Of a stretch of 64,000 bases of DNA, positions 55,662 to 63,295 are shown piece by piece. Made by a program: the position numbers and the translations under genes. Source of the DNA: Microvirga puerhi (GTDB taxonomy: Bacteria > Pseudomonadota > Alphaproteobacteria > Rhizobiales > Beijerinckiaceae); contig NZ_JAIRBM010000009.1 of NCBI RefSeq assembly GCF_020089865.1, positions 62,001 to 126,000 on the forward strand, written 5' to 3'. Positions within the stretch are counted from its first letter, which is position 1. Each line of letters starts with the position of its first letter. The notes beneath the pieces were generated by a model. The model was not told the DNA's origin. It worked only from the letters and a program-made list of their open reading frames with translations, and did not search any database.

Positions 55662-56690
55662 ATGCTTCTTCCTCAGATCTTCGCCGACGACATCCGGGCC
55701 CTGCGGCAGGGCGCGGCCGGACACGTGGCGCATCCCGAAGGATTGCGCACGATCCGGCTCGCCGATCGCGCGGCCCGCTCGATGCTGCCGGTCCTGATCG
55801 AAGGTGAGCCCGGCAGCGGCGCCACCGCTCTGGCACGTGCCATTCATGCCAGCGGCGACAGGAAAGGCCGTCCTTTCATCATCCTGCGCGGCAGCGAGAG
55901 GCCGGAGCGGGAGGAGGATCAGGAAATCCTTCTTCAGAACGGGCTTCGGGAAGCGCATGGCGGAACTCTGTGCATCGAGGACATCCAGCACCTGTCGACG
56001 GCTGCGCAGAGCCGCCTGCTCGATGGACTGACGCAGCAGGACGGCCCGCGCCGTTCCTCCCGCCTCGACGTGCGAATCATCGCAACCTCCGGCCTCTCCT
56101 TGAACGAGGAGGTCCGGCGCGGTCGCTTCCGGGAAAATCTCTATTATCGCCTCCAGGTTCAGCCGATCGTCCTTCGCCCCTTAAGGACGGAGCCGGAGCT
56201 GGTCGACGAATGGGCCCGGATCTTCCTGCGCCTCCTTGCGAAGGAGGAAGGCAAAGCGCTTATCGACCTCGCACCCGACGCCCTCGACCTTCTGGCGCGC
56301 TACGATTGGCCCGGGAACTTGCGGCAGCTCGAAAATGCGATCTTCCGAGCCGTCGTGCTGGCAGAGGGCAGCGTCCTGACGGCGGCTGAATTTCCGCAGG
56401 TCGCAGCGCGTGCCGGCAAGAGCCGGATCGACATTCCGGCCCTGCCCGAGACACAGCTTCTTCCCGTGTACGACCGTCTGCTGCCTCAATCGCGCGATCC
56501 CAGCACGCTTGCTCTGATGAGTGCCTGCGGAGAGATGCGCACCCTTGCGGAACTAGAGGCCGAAGTCATTCGCTTCGCGCTGTCGCATTATCGTGGACAG
56601 ATGTCGGCGATCTCACGCCGTCTCGGCATCGGCCGTTCCACACTTTACCGAAAATTGAAGGAACTCGGGCTGAGCGATGAAGCCGCTTGA
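55662..56690 (+). CDS. Degenerate sigma-54-type AAA+ regulator with Fis-type HTH
   Basis: 342 aa. It has the AAA+ layout of NtrC-like activators: LIEGEPGSGATALARAIHAS (Walker A, with the catalytic Lys replaced by Ala at residue 54), GTLCIEDIQHLSTAAQSRLL (Walker B, E-D in place of D-E), RRGRFRENLYYRLQVQPIVL, and YDWPGNLRQLENAIFRAVVL. The GAFTGA loop that contacts sigma-54 is absent. The C-terminal Fis helix-turn-helix is intact (MSAISRRLGIGRSTLYRKLK). It probably binds DNA without ATP-driven sigma-54 activation. It lies 102 bases before the L,D-transpeptidase gene. Confidence 0.85.
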   Translation: MLLPQIFADDIRALRQGAAGHVAHPEGLRTIRLADRAARSMLPVLIEGEPGSGATALARAIHASGDRKGRPFIILRGSERPEREEDQEILLQNGLREAHGGTLCIEDIQHLSTAAQSRLLDGLTQQDGPRRSSRLDVRIIATSGLSLNEEVRRGRFRENLYYRLQVQPIVLRPLRTEPELVDEWARIFLRLLAKEEGKALIDLAPDALDLLARYDWPGNLRQLENAIFRAVVLAEGSVLTAAEFPQVAARAGKSRIDIPALPETQLLPVYDRLLPQSRDPSTLALMSACGEMRTLAELEAEVIRFALSHYRGQMSAISRRLGIGRSTLYRKLKELGLSDEAA

Positions 56691-56792
56691 GCGTTTCAAA
56701 CGTTGACAGCTTGGCGGGCAAGGATTCTGACGCCTGCCATCACGATCTCAAAAAGGCGATTCGCGATCGCCTGACCGATGAGGAGTAAACGG

Positions 56793-58559
56793 ATGCTTAG
56801 CCTGCGCAAGACGGCACTGTGGCTTGGCCTGACGGGCACGGTGTCTCTGTTGTCCTTGTCTGCCATGGCGGCAGGAGGCGACGCCGGCGGCCCAGAGCCA
56901 GCACTTCCATCTATTGTCGTCGATACCGCCGAACCGTCCTTTGCCGACGTTGGAGCCTCCCCGGCGCAGCCTGCGAATGAGGAGATTGCCCTCCCCGAGC
57001 CGCCGCCCGCCGCTCCGGTGACGATCGACGCCGCCGAAGCGATAAAGCCGATACCTGAAATTCCTCTGCCGGACGCGGCGGCAGCGCTCGCAGGAGTGCA
57101 GACCGATTGGCTGCGCATGGCGGTCGAGGCACGCCTGGCTTCCGACGCGCTCCTGCGCGACCTGCGCCTGAAACAGGCCGACAAGGAAAGTCTTGCCGCG
57201 TTCTATGCCAATGCCGACAGGCCGCTGGCCTGGGCACGCGACGGCGTCTTCACGCCGGCCGCGCAGGCGGTTGCCGCGCGCCTCAGGGCTGCCGACGAGG
57301 ACGGGCTCGATTCGGCAGATTACCCGCTGCCGGATCTGCGGCTCTCAAAGGATGCCCCACCCGCGCAATGGGCGGAGGCCGACCTCAAGCTGAGCGCCGC
57401 CGTGATCCGCTATGCACGCGACGCGCGCGGCGGGCGCATTGACCCCTCACGCATCTCTCCTCTGATCACGCCGAAGCTCGACATCCCGGCCGTAGGCGAC
57501 GTCCTGAGTCAGGTGGCGAACGCCTCGGATGCCGGCGCCGCTCTCGAAGCCTATAACCCACCCCATGAAGGCTACCGCGCCCTGAAGGCGCAGCTTGCAA
57601 AGTTGCGCGCCAGCCATCCGTCGCAGCCAAGTGTCAAGTTCCCTAAAGGCCCGACCTTGCGGATCGGCATGCGTGACGAGCGGGTGCCGCTGATCAGAGC
57701 CCGCTTCAATCTCGGAAAGACGCCGGACGAGAAGGACGTTTACGACGAGCGCCTCGCCTCGGCAGTCGCGGTATTCCAGAAGGAGAAGGGCCTGCGCGAC
57801 GACGGCGTGCTCGGTCCGGACACGGTGGCGGCGCTCTCAGGCCCGTCCGTTGCCCATATGGAGAGCGAGCTGATCGCCAACATGGAGCGCTGGCGCTGGC
57901 TGCCTTCCGATCTCGGCGAGCGCCATATCATGGTGAACGTGCCGGAATTCAGCCTGCGGCTGGTGGATGGCAGCGACGTCATTCATCAGACGCGCGTGAT
58001 CGTCGGCAAGGAGCAGTCACAGACGCCGATCTTTTCCGAGAACATGAAGTATCTGGTGATCAACCCGTCGTGGACGCTGCCGCCTTCAATTCTCAAGAAG
58101 GAGTTCCTGCCGGCGATGGCCAGCGATCCCTATTATGCGGAGAAGAAGGGCTACAAGGTCATCCGCAAGGGCAACCGGATCACCGTGCAGCAACCGCCGG
58201 GCGAGCGCAACGCGCTGGGCTTCATCAAGTTCATGTTCCCGAACCAGCACGCCGTATACCTGCACGACACGCCGAACCGGAAACTGTTCGGCGTCGGCAG
58301 GCGTGCATTCAGTCATGGCTGCGTCCGTGTCGACCAGCCGTTCCAGCTCGCGGAGGAAGTTCTCGGCGAGAAATGGTCCGAGGAAAAGCTCCGCGGACTG
58401 ATCGGCAAGGGCGAGCGCTATCTCAATCTCAGTCGCCCTCTGCCGGTGCATCTGACCTATTTCACGCTGTCCATCGACGAGAAGGGTCAGATGAAGACGT
58501 TCAACGACCTCTACGGCTTCGACCGCAAGGTGCGGGAGGCTCTCGGCCTGCAATCGTGA
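56793..58559 (+). CDS. Murein L,D-transpeptidase (YcbB-like, YkuD domain)
   Basis: 588 aa. Signal peptide ending LSLSAMA-A; a Pro-rich stretch; a YcbB-type scaffold domain; a peptidoglycan-binding domain (YDERLASAVAVFQKEKGLRD); and the YkuD catalytic domain with RRAFSHGCVRVDQPFQLAEE, catalytic Cys at residue 510. It makes 3-3 cross-links or attaches proteins to peptidoglycan in the periplasm. The ATG at 56793 has GAGGAGTAAACGG upstream and is preferred over 56778. Confidence 0.92.
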   Translation: MLSLRKTALWLGLTGTVSLLSLSAMAAGGDAGGPEPALPSIVVDTAEPSFADVGASPAQPANEEIALPEPPPAAPVTIDAAEAIKPIPEIPLPDAAAALAGVQTDWLRMAVEARLASDALLRDLRLKQADKESLAAFYANADRPLAWARDGVFTPAAQAVAARLRAADEDGLDSADYPLPDLRLSKDAPPAQWAEADLKLSAAVIRYARDARGGRIDPSRISPLITPKLDIPAVGDVLSQVANASDAGAALEAYNPPHEGYRALKAQLAKLRASHPSQPSVKFPKGPTLRIGMRDERVPLIRARFNLGKTPDEKDVYDERLASAVAVFQKEKGLRDDGVLGPDTVAALSGPSVAHMESELIANMERWRWLPSDLGERHIMVNVPEFSLRLVDGSDVIHQTRVIVGKEQSQTPIFSENMKYLVINPSWTLPPSILKKEFLPAMASDPYYAEKKGYKVIRKGNRITVQQPPGERNALGFIKFMFPNQHAVYLHDTPNRKLFGVGRRAFSHGCVRVDQPFQLAEEVLGEKWSEEKLRGLIGKGERYLNLSRPLPVHLTYFTLSIDEKGQMKTFNDLYGFDRKVREALGLQS

Positions 58560-58567
58560 ACCTTTCG

Positions 58568-58594
58568 GCGCAGCGATTTTTTCGCTGCGCATTT
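58568..58594 (+). terminator. Possible terminator after the L,D-transpeptidase gene
   Basis: GCGCAGCGA-TTTTT-TCGCTGCGC followed by ATTTG: a perfect 9-bp stem, 8 bases past the stop, with only a short T-tail. Confidence 0.65.
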
Positions 58595-58640
58595 GATGCA
58601 TCGAGCGTAAAAGTGGGAACCGGTTTTGCGTGAAAAGATG
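58595..58640. repeat. Dispersed intergenic repeat, type B (single unit)
   Basis: GATGCATCGAGCGTAAAAGT followed by GGGAACCGGTTTTGCG resembles the units at 12569-12600 and 15869-15901. Confidence 0.55.
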
Positions 58641-58786
58641 TTCAATATCAAATATTTAATGGATCGAACGTGACTTTGAAGTCACATTCGATCTTTTAAC
58701 CTCGAAGTAACCGTCTTCGGCAAAGATCCCTTCACGATAAGGGATGCCGCAGCCCGCAGCAGCGGCGCGTAAAGACGAGTATCACA

Positions 58787-60472
58787 GTGAGAGTATTGCG
58801 TTCGGATCGCCGTGCGGCCGCCTTAACGTTCGTGCGGCGCGCCGGTATCGGCCTTGCGGCCGTCGTGGCGGTTCTGTTCGGAGGAACGCGCGGGACGCAG
58901 GATGCCATCGCCAACGGCGACACGCGCACGCTGACATTTTACCACAACAACACGAAAGAGACTCTCACGGTCACGTTCCGGCGCAACGGGCAATACGACC
59001 CGCAGGCCCTTGAGCAGCTCAATTGGTTCCTGCGCGACTGGCGCCGCGAAGAGAAGACCCGTATGGATCCGCGCCTCTTCGATACGGTGTGGGAAGTCTA
59101 TCGGGAAGTCGGATCGAGCGCGCCCGTCCACGTGAATTCCGCCTATCGCTCGCCCCAGACCAACGCGATGCTGCGCCGGCGCTCCAGCGTGGTGGCGAAG
59201 AACAGCCAGCACATGCAGGGCAAGGCGATGGACTTCTACCTGCCCGACGTGTCGGCCGATCGTCTGCGCGCCATCGGCATGCGCCTGCAGCACGGCGGCG
59301 TCGGCTATTATCCGAATGCCTATACACCCTTCGTGCATCTCGACGTCGGCAGCGTGCGCGCCTGGCCGCGCATGACGCGTGACCAGCTCGTGCGTCTCTT
59401 CCCGGACGGGAAGACCGTCCATATCCCGGCCGACGGCACACCGCTGCCGGGTTACGACCTCGCGCGCGCCGAAGTTCTCGCCAATGGCGGAACGGTGGCC
59501 GGCTACAGCGCCGTGGCGGATGCAGGCGAGGTCGCGGCTCCGACCCGCCGCAAGAGCCTCTGGGCGACCCTCTTCGGCGGCAGCGACGAGGATGAGGACG
59601 TGGAGGAGATCCGGGCCGCCTCCCGCCCTGGCCGGAATCTCCTGGCGTCCCGCTCGGCACCGCAACAGGACTACTACGCGAGCGATTCGAACTCCTCGGT
59701 CTATGCGGCCCTCCAACCGACCGCGGCGCCTCGCGTCCAGGTGGCGACGCGGCCGGCGCCTGTGCCGGTGGTCCAGCCGCAGCCGGAACCTGAACCGATG
59801 CCCGCCCCGTCAGCAGCGGCCATCGCAGCCGCCGCCCCTGCCCTGCGCGAGGAAATCGTCCCGCCGCCTCCGCTGCCGCCGACCCGCATCGCGGGACTGC
59901 CGAGCACGGTTGCGACACCTTCGGGCCCGACGCTGGCCTGGCAGCAGGGCCCTTCGGGCCAGAGCAGCGGCGAAACCGGCCGCGAGATTGCCTTCGCACC
60001 GATGCCACCGCGTCGGCCGGATGATATCGGAGCGACAGGCGCCATCGCCTATGCGCCGATCCCGCCTGCCCGTCCGAGCGTGCTTGCGGCGACAAACCCG
60101 ATTCCCGGCCTGCCGGAACTGCGCGGGCCAGCTCAGATCGCCAGCCTCCCGCTGAGCGGCCAGATGACGGGCGTCCCTCTCCCGCCGCCGCGTCCTGGCT
60201 CGCCTTCGATCACGCTGGCCTCTGCGGCGCCCGTCACGATCCCGGCTCAACCTTCGGCACCGGCCCGGACGGCCGTCGCAATCGAGAAGCCGAAGGCTGC
60301 CGATGCTCAGAAGGCTCCGTCGAAAGACAAGAGCCAGCACGCGACCACGGCCAGGGCACTCCTGACGGCAGGTCCCAGCATCAACATGGGCTTCTCATCG
60401 AAGCCCGTCGGGGATCTCGCCACGAACCGCTTCACCGGGCCTGCCGTGAAGCCCCTGCCTGTGGTCCGCTAA
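58787..60472 (+). CDS. DUF882/M15-type peptidase-like protein with long Pro-rich tail
   Basis: 561 aa. After a cationic signal-like N-terminus, the DUF882 (YcbK) domain carries the metal ligands VHVNSAYRSPQTNAML, SQHMQGKAMDFYLPD and FVHLDVGSVRAW, the LAS-type zinc peptidase pattern. Residues about 270-560 are Pro/Ala-rich and include repeated F/Y-A-P-x-P-P-x-R-P motifs. It probably acts on peptidoglycan peptides in the periplasm. GTG start. Confidence 0.87.
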   Translation: MRVLRSDRRAAALTFVRRAGIGLAAVVAVLFGGTRGTQDAIANGDTRTLTFYHNNTKETLTVTFRRNGQYDPQALEQLNWFLRDWRREEKTRMDPRLFDTVWEVYREVGSSAPVHVNSAYRSPQTNAMLRRRSSVVAKNSQHMQGKAMDFYLPDVSADRLRAIGMRLQHGGVGYYPNAYTPFVHLDVGSVRAWPRMTRDQLVRLFPDGKTVHIPADGTPLPGYDLARAEVLANGGTVAGYSAVADAGEVAAPTRRKSLWATLFGGSDEDEDVEEIRAASRPGRNLLASRSAPQQDYYASDSNSSVYAALQPTAAPRVQVATRPAPVPVVQPQPEPEPMPAPSAAAIAAAAPALREEIVPPPPLPPTRIAGLPSTVATPSGPTLAWQQGPSGQSSGETGREIAFAPMPPRRPDDIGATGAIAYAPIPPARPSVLAATNPIPGLPELRGPAQIASLPLSGQMTGVPLPPPRPGSPSITLASAAPVTIPAQPSAPARTAVAIEKPKAADAQKAPSKDKSQHATTARALLTAGPSINMGFSSKPVGDLATNRFTGPAVKPLPVVR

Positions 60473-60582
60473 CGTTAAGGGCAGCAGCTACAAGGTCGAA
60501 TCTCCCGCTACGCTGAAACATCCGTCCTCCAGATGAGTCATCCTCATCCGTGACGGATTATTCAGCAGGCCGGAGGTTGCAG

Positions 60583-60981
60583 ATGTCCTCTAAAATTTGG
60601 CCGGCTCTCATCCTGACTGTCGCCCTTGCGAGCACCACCGCCGCTCAGGCGCAACAGGGCCTCGGTTCGACGGGCCCGGGACAGACAAAACCTCTCCCGG
60701 GCAGCCCGCCTGGCCTGTCGACGCCTGCTCCAACACCTGACACAGGCAATGCCGGCAAGCCGCAGCATCCCGTCAGCGAAACATCCGATCCGCGGGCGAC
60801 CGGGTCGACCGGGCGATCCAACTCGGAGGTCAACCCTCCGGGAAATCCACCCGGGACCTTCACTCCTGGCGGCAACAATGCCGCGGAGATCGGAGCCAGC
60901 GGGCGCAACCCCTGCTTCCCGGAGCAGAACGCCAATCCGGGCGGCAACACCAATCCGTCAGGTACACCGAGCCGCTGCTGA
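60583..60981 (+). CDS. Small secreted Pro/Gly/Asn-rich protein
   Basis: 132 aa. Clear signal peptide (IWPALILTVALASTTAAQAQ), then a low-complexity mature part rich in Gly, Pro, Asn and Thr (STGPGQTKPLPGSPPGLST) with two cysteines in the last 30 residues (RNPCFPEQN and PSRC). No family recognised; a periplasmic or secreted role is inferred only from the signal. ATG at 60583 after CCGGAGG. Confidence 0.65.
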   Translation: MSSKIWPALILTVALASTTAAQAQQGLGSTGPGQTKPLPGSPPGLSTPAPTPDTGNAGKPQHPVSETSDPRATGSTGRSNSEVNPPGNPPGTFTPGGNNAAEIGASGRNPCFPEQNANPGGNTNPSGTPSRC

Positions 60982-60984
60982 GGG

Positions 60985-61014
60985 CAAAAAAGGCGGGGTG
61001 CATGCCCCGCCTTC
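60985..61014. terminator. Bidirectional terminator before the gapR fragment
   Basis: AAGGCGGGG-TGCATG-CCCCGCCTT. Read on the minus strand it is followed by a six-T run, so it was the terminator of gapR; on the plus strand it follows the small secreted protein gene. Confidence 0.8.
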
Positions 61015-61036
61015 GGATCTCGTTGAGTGATCGGTC

Positions 61037-61195
61037 TCAGCCGACCATCCCGAGCGCCTGCATGTAGAGTTCGAGGATCGCCTCCTCCTCCTGCCGCTCG
61101 GCATAGTCGCGCTTGCGGAGGGCGATGATCTTGCGGAGGACTTTCGTGTCGAAGCCGTTGCCTTTGGCTTCCGCATAGACGTCCTTGATATCGCC
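61037..61195 (-). pseudogene. gapR: 5'-truncated gapR-like (DUF2312) gene
   Basis: The minus strand encodes [20 protein letters not shown] then [20 protein letters not shown] and ends [14 protein letters not shown], the C-terminal two thirds of a GapR/DUF2312 nucleoid protein. Before the D-I-K-D the frame gives unrelated residues and hits TAG with no start codon, so the first 30 or so residues are lost. The terminator of the intact gene remains. GapR guides DNA topology in alphaproteobacteria; an intact copy elsewhere is likely. Confidence 0.85.
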
Positions 61196-61217
61196 CCTTT
61201 CACACGAAAGCTACTTC

Positions 61218-61234
61218 TCAGGATATTCTCCTGA
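61218..61234. repeat. Short inverted repeat in the junction
   Basis: TCAGGA-TATTC-TCCTGA lies in the 57-base stretch between the gapR break and the end of the truncated transferase gene. It could be part of a recombination site or chance. Confidence 0.35.
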
Positions 61235-61251
61235 TAGGGAACTACAGGTCT

Positions 61252-61758
61252 CTAGGGTTTCAGGTCCGTCCATATGTCCATAGGCCTGCCGGCGCGGAGG
61301 CCCTCAGGAAGGGACATCAATTCCACTTGTTCTTCGGGTGCGAAACAATTCGAAACCAATGACCCGAAGTCTTCAACGATGCGCACTCTTTCTAAATCAA
61401 CGCCGATCGCGGCTCCGTGCGCGACGCCGATGAGAGCCGCGTCGTGGGAGTGAGTCAGGTTGAATTCGACTCGCGGCGCATGAGCTTGCGATAAGATTGG
61501 CTTCCCTTGAGGGAGATATTCAAACGTCAGAGCAGCGGGTGGTCCTGACCCGTAGGCAGCGAGTAAATGTCGCAACACGCCCCGACAAACTATGTACTCA
61601 GCTCTGTCCCTTTCCAATAAGAAGCGGGCGGCTCGATCGTGCTCATCAGAAGACAGTACAGTGACGAGTTCCTCTACGTTGAAACTACACGGATTGAATC
61701 GCCAGCAATGGACCTCACCAGGATTCAATACACCCAACTGCGCAGATATATCGCTCAT
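61252..61758 (-). pseudogene. 3'-truncated 4'-phosphopantetheinyl transferase gene (Sfp type)
   Basis: 168 aa as it stands; Sfp-type enzymes have about 220-250. The N-terminal domain is intact (VEFNLTHSHDAALIGVAHGA, then AIGVDLERVRIVEDFGSLVS, the G-V-D-x-E metal site). The sequence follows the family up to M-D-I-W-T and then reads D-L-K-P-stop, losing the W-x-x-K-E-A motif with its essential Glu and Lys. It should be inactive. More AT-rich than the core genes. It ends within about 60 bases of the gapR break. Confidence 0.82.
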
Positions 61759-62024
61759 TTTGTTTCCTGAAACTCGCTTCGATATCGCAACTTCGGATAG
61801 AATGCAGGTAAGAACCCTAATTGTTGATGGTTTAGAAATATTTCTGGCGTAACTCGCTGCTGGCGGCGATTGAGGTGCTCAGGACCCTAGCGCCAGCGGG
61901 CCCAGCGCTCTGCCCAATAGGGTGTCTGCCGTCCATCTTACCGCTAGAGCCCGCAAGATGACCTTGCCTACGCCAGTTCCTTATCCTTTACAAAGCTGAT
62001 TACGTGCATGAGGGTCGGCTCACA

Positions 62025-62549
62025 ATGACCATCACAACCTTGAACCTTGTCCCCATTGATGACGAACGAGGGCGAAATCAGGAGGCTCGGACGCGATACC
62101 TCTCGCGGGTCCGAGCACTTGGACCGACCGTACCACCCGACGATGTCCTCCTCGATTGGTTCCAAGAGCAACCAACTGCGGCCGAGAGTTGGCAATTTCT
62201 CGATCTCTCCCAGATCAAGTGGGAGATAGAGCAATTTACCCTTTCCACTGTTCCTGGGCAGGAGGCATTCCGTGGCGGACCAAGCCAATTCGGGCAGATG
62301 TTGAGACATGGACTCACAGCGAAGCCGTTTATTACAGCGTCCCTGCGTTTTCATGGAACTTGGAGTGTTTTGCCGATACTTCTTCGAACTGAGGGAATGA
62401 AGTTCCTCCAAACTTCGCCCGCTGACCTAAAGTATCCACTTCACCTTGCGGAAGGCTATCACCGTGTAGCTTGCTTCCATGCAATGAAGGAGGCTGGCGA
62501 AACCCTAGCCGATACGCACAGCTTCTGGGTCGGCAGCCCCAGCGCCTAA
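62025..62549 (+). CDS. Unknown protein in the AT-rich accessory segment
   Basis: 174 aa, no family recognised with confidence. ATG at 62025 with GAGGG 10 bases before; an in-frame GTG at 62004 would add 7 residues. A C-terminal segment KYPLHLAEGYHRVACFHAMK with the E-G-Y-H-R pattern recalls the E-G-x-x-R motif of ParB/Srx-like folds, but this is a weak hint. Base composition is unlike the flanking core genes, suggesting horizontal origin. Confidence 0.55.
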   Translation: MTITTLNLVPIDDERGRNQEARTRYLSRVRALGPTVPPDDVLLDWFQEQPTAAESWQFLDLSQIKWEIEQFTLSTVPGQEAFRGGPSQFGQMLRHGLTAKPFITASLRFHGTWSVLPILLRTEGMKFLQTSPADLKYPLHLAEGYHRVACFHAMKEAGETLADTHSFWVGSPSA

Positions 62550-62593
62550 ATAGGTTGCGAGCGTTTGTGAGCCGGCCCTTATAGGACAGCTTG

Positions 62594-62863
62594 ATGCCCC
62601 TCGGGGCCATCCATGGCCCGTCGATAGATCGCGAGAAGCGAATTCCCTTGCTGCTGGAGTTTTTGCGTAGCCGTGAACAGGCTTACTCTGCAATCTCCGA
62701 AGTCGGTGGCGGACGAGAGATCGGCGCTATCGCCACCTCCGAATGGCTCTCTCCTCCGTTTGAAGCGGCTTGTGGCGCCTTGCCCGAACTCGATTTCTTT
62801 GAAGGCTCTCCCCCGAGCGACTCCTCCCTTTATTTACGAACCGACGCGATTTTTCTTTGGTGA
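62594..62863 (+). CDS. Doubtful small open frame before the hipBA operators
   Basis: 89 aa starting at ATG 62594 (MPLGAIHGPSIDREKRIPLL). No similarity is recognised, there is no good ribosome-binding site, and it ends 15 bases before the first operator. It may be non-coding. The 62550-63004 stretch otherwise holds only the hipB operators. Confidence 0.2.
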   Translation: MPLGAIHGPSIDREKRIPLLLEFLRSREQAYSAISEVGGGREIGAIATSEWLSPPFEAACGALPELDFFEGSPPSDSSLYLRTDAIFLW

Positions 62864-62877
62864 AGCGGTAGGCTATA

Positions 62878-62995
62878 TATTCCCGATCGGTAAAATTCCG
62901 GCTTTCAAACCCTCTGCCACCCTCAATATTACCGCTCGGTAAAATTAGCTTGACTCAAAGCCCATTCAGGAGCACGATTTTACCGATCGGGAATA
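62878..62995. promoter_or_regulatory. Three palindromic hipBA operators
   Basis: Three 19-bp sites: TATTCCCGATCGGTAAAAT (62878-62896), TATTACCGCTCGGTAAAAT (62927-62945) and ATTTTACCGATCGGGAATA (62977-62995). Site 3 is the exact reverse complement of site 1; site 2 differs at two positions. Centres are 49 and 50 bases apart. Each is an imperfect dyad around CCGATCGG. The last ends 9 bases before the hipB ATG, so HipB binding would block the promoter. Confidence 0.88.
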
Positions 62996-63004
62996 TTTAA
63001 TACG

Positions 63005-63295
63005 ATGGAAAACCTTCCCATTTCTGGAACCCAGTCCCTTGGCGCCCTCATTCGGGCTCGGCGGTTGGCGCTTGGCTTACGGCAACACGATCTGGCCCTA
63101 TCGGCCAATGTCGGCGCCCGGTTCATCGTCGACATCGAGAACGGCAAGGAGACCTGCCAGATTGGATTGACGCTGCGCCTTCTAGAGGCTCTTGGCGTTC
63201 GCCTTGTCGCCAGCACTGATCCTGCTCCCGTGCCACCTGCCGCCTCGGAAGATGAACTCGGCATCGAAGACGAACCGGGAGGGTACCAGCCGTGA
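63005..63295 (+). CDS. hipB: HipB-type antitoxin, HTH regulator
   Basis: 96 aa. HTH spans residues about 10-65 (LGALIRARRLALGLRQHDLA, NVGARFIVDIENGKETCQIG). The tail is acidic and Pro-rich. HipB neutralises HipA and represses the operon through the palindromes upstream. Its stop overlaps the hipA start (GTGA), so the two are translationally coupled. Confidence 0.9.
   Translation: MENLPISGTQSLGALIRARRLALGLRQHDLALSANVGARFIVDIENGKETCQIGLTLRLLEALGVRLVASTDPAPVPPAASEDELGIEDEPGGYQP

Noticed and set aside
61195..61270. tRNA-associated attachment site at the island junction
   Set aside because: No tRNA gene or direct repeat pair could be seen near the junction, and no integrase gene lies within the window.
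62673..62942. Open frame overlapping the first two hipB operators
   Set aside because: It runs through the operator palindromes, has low-quality composition and no ribosome-binding site.
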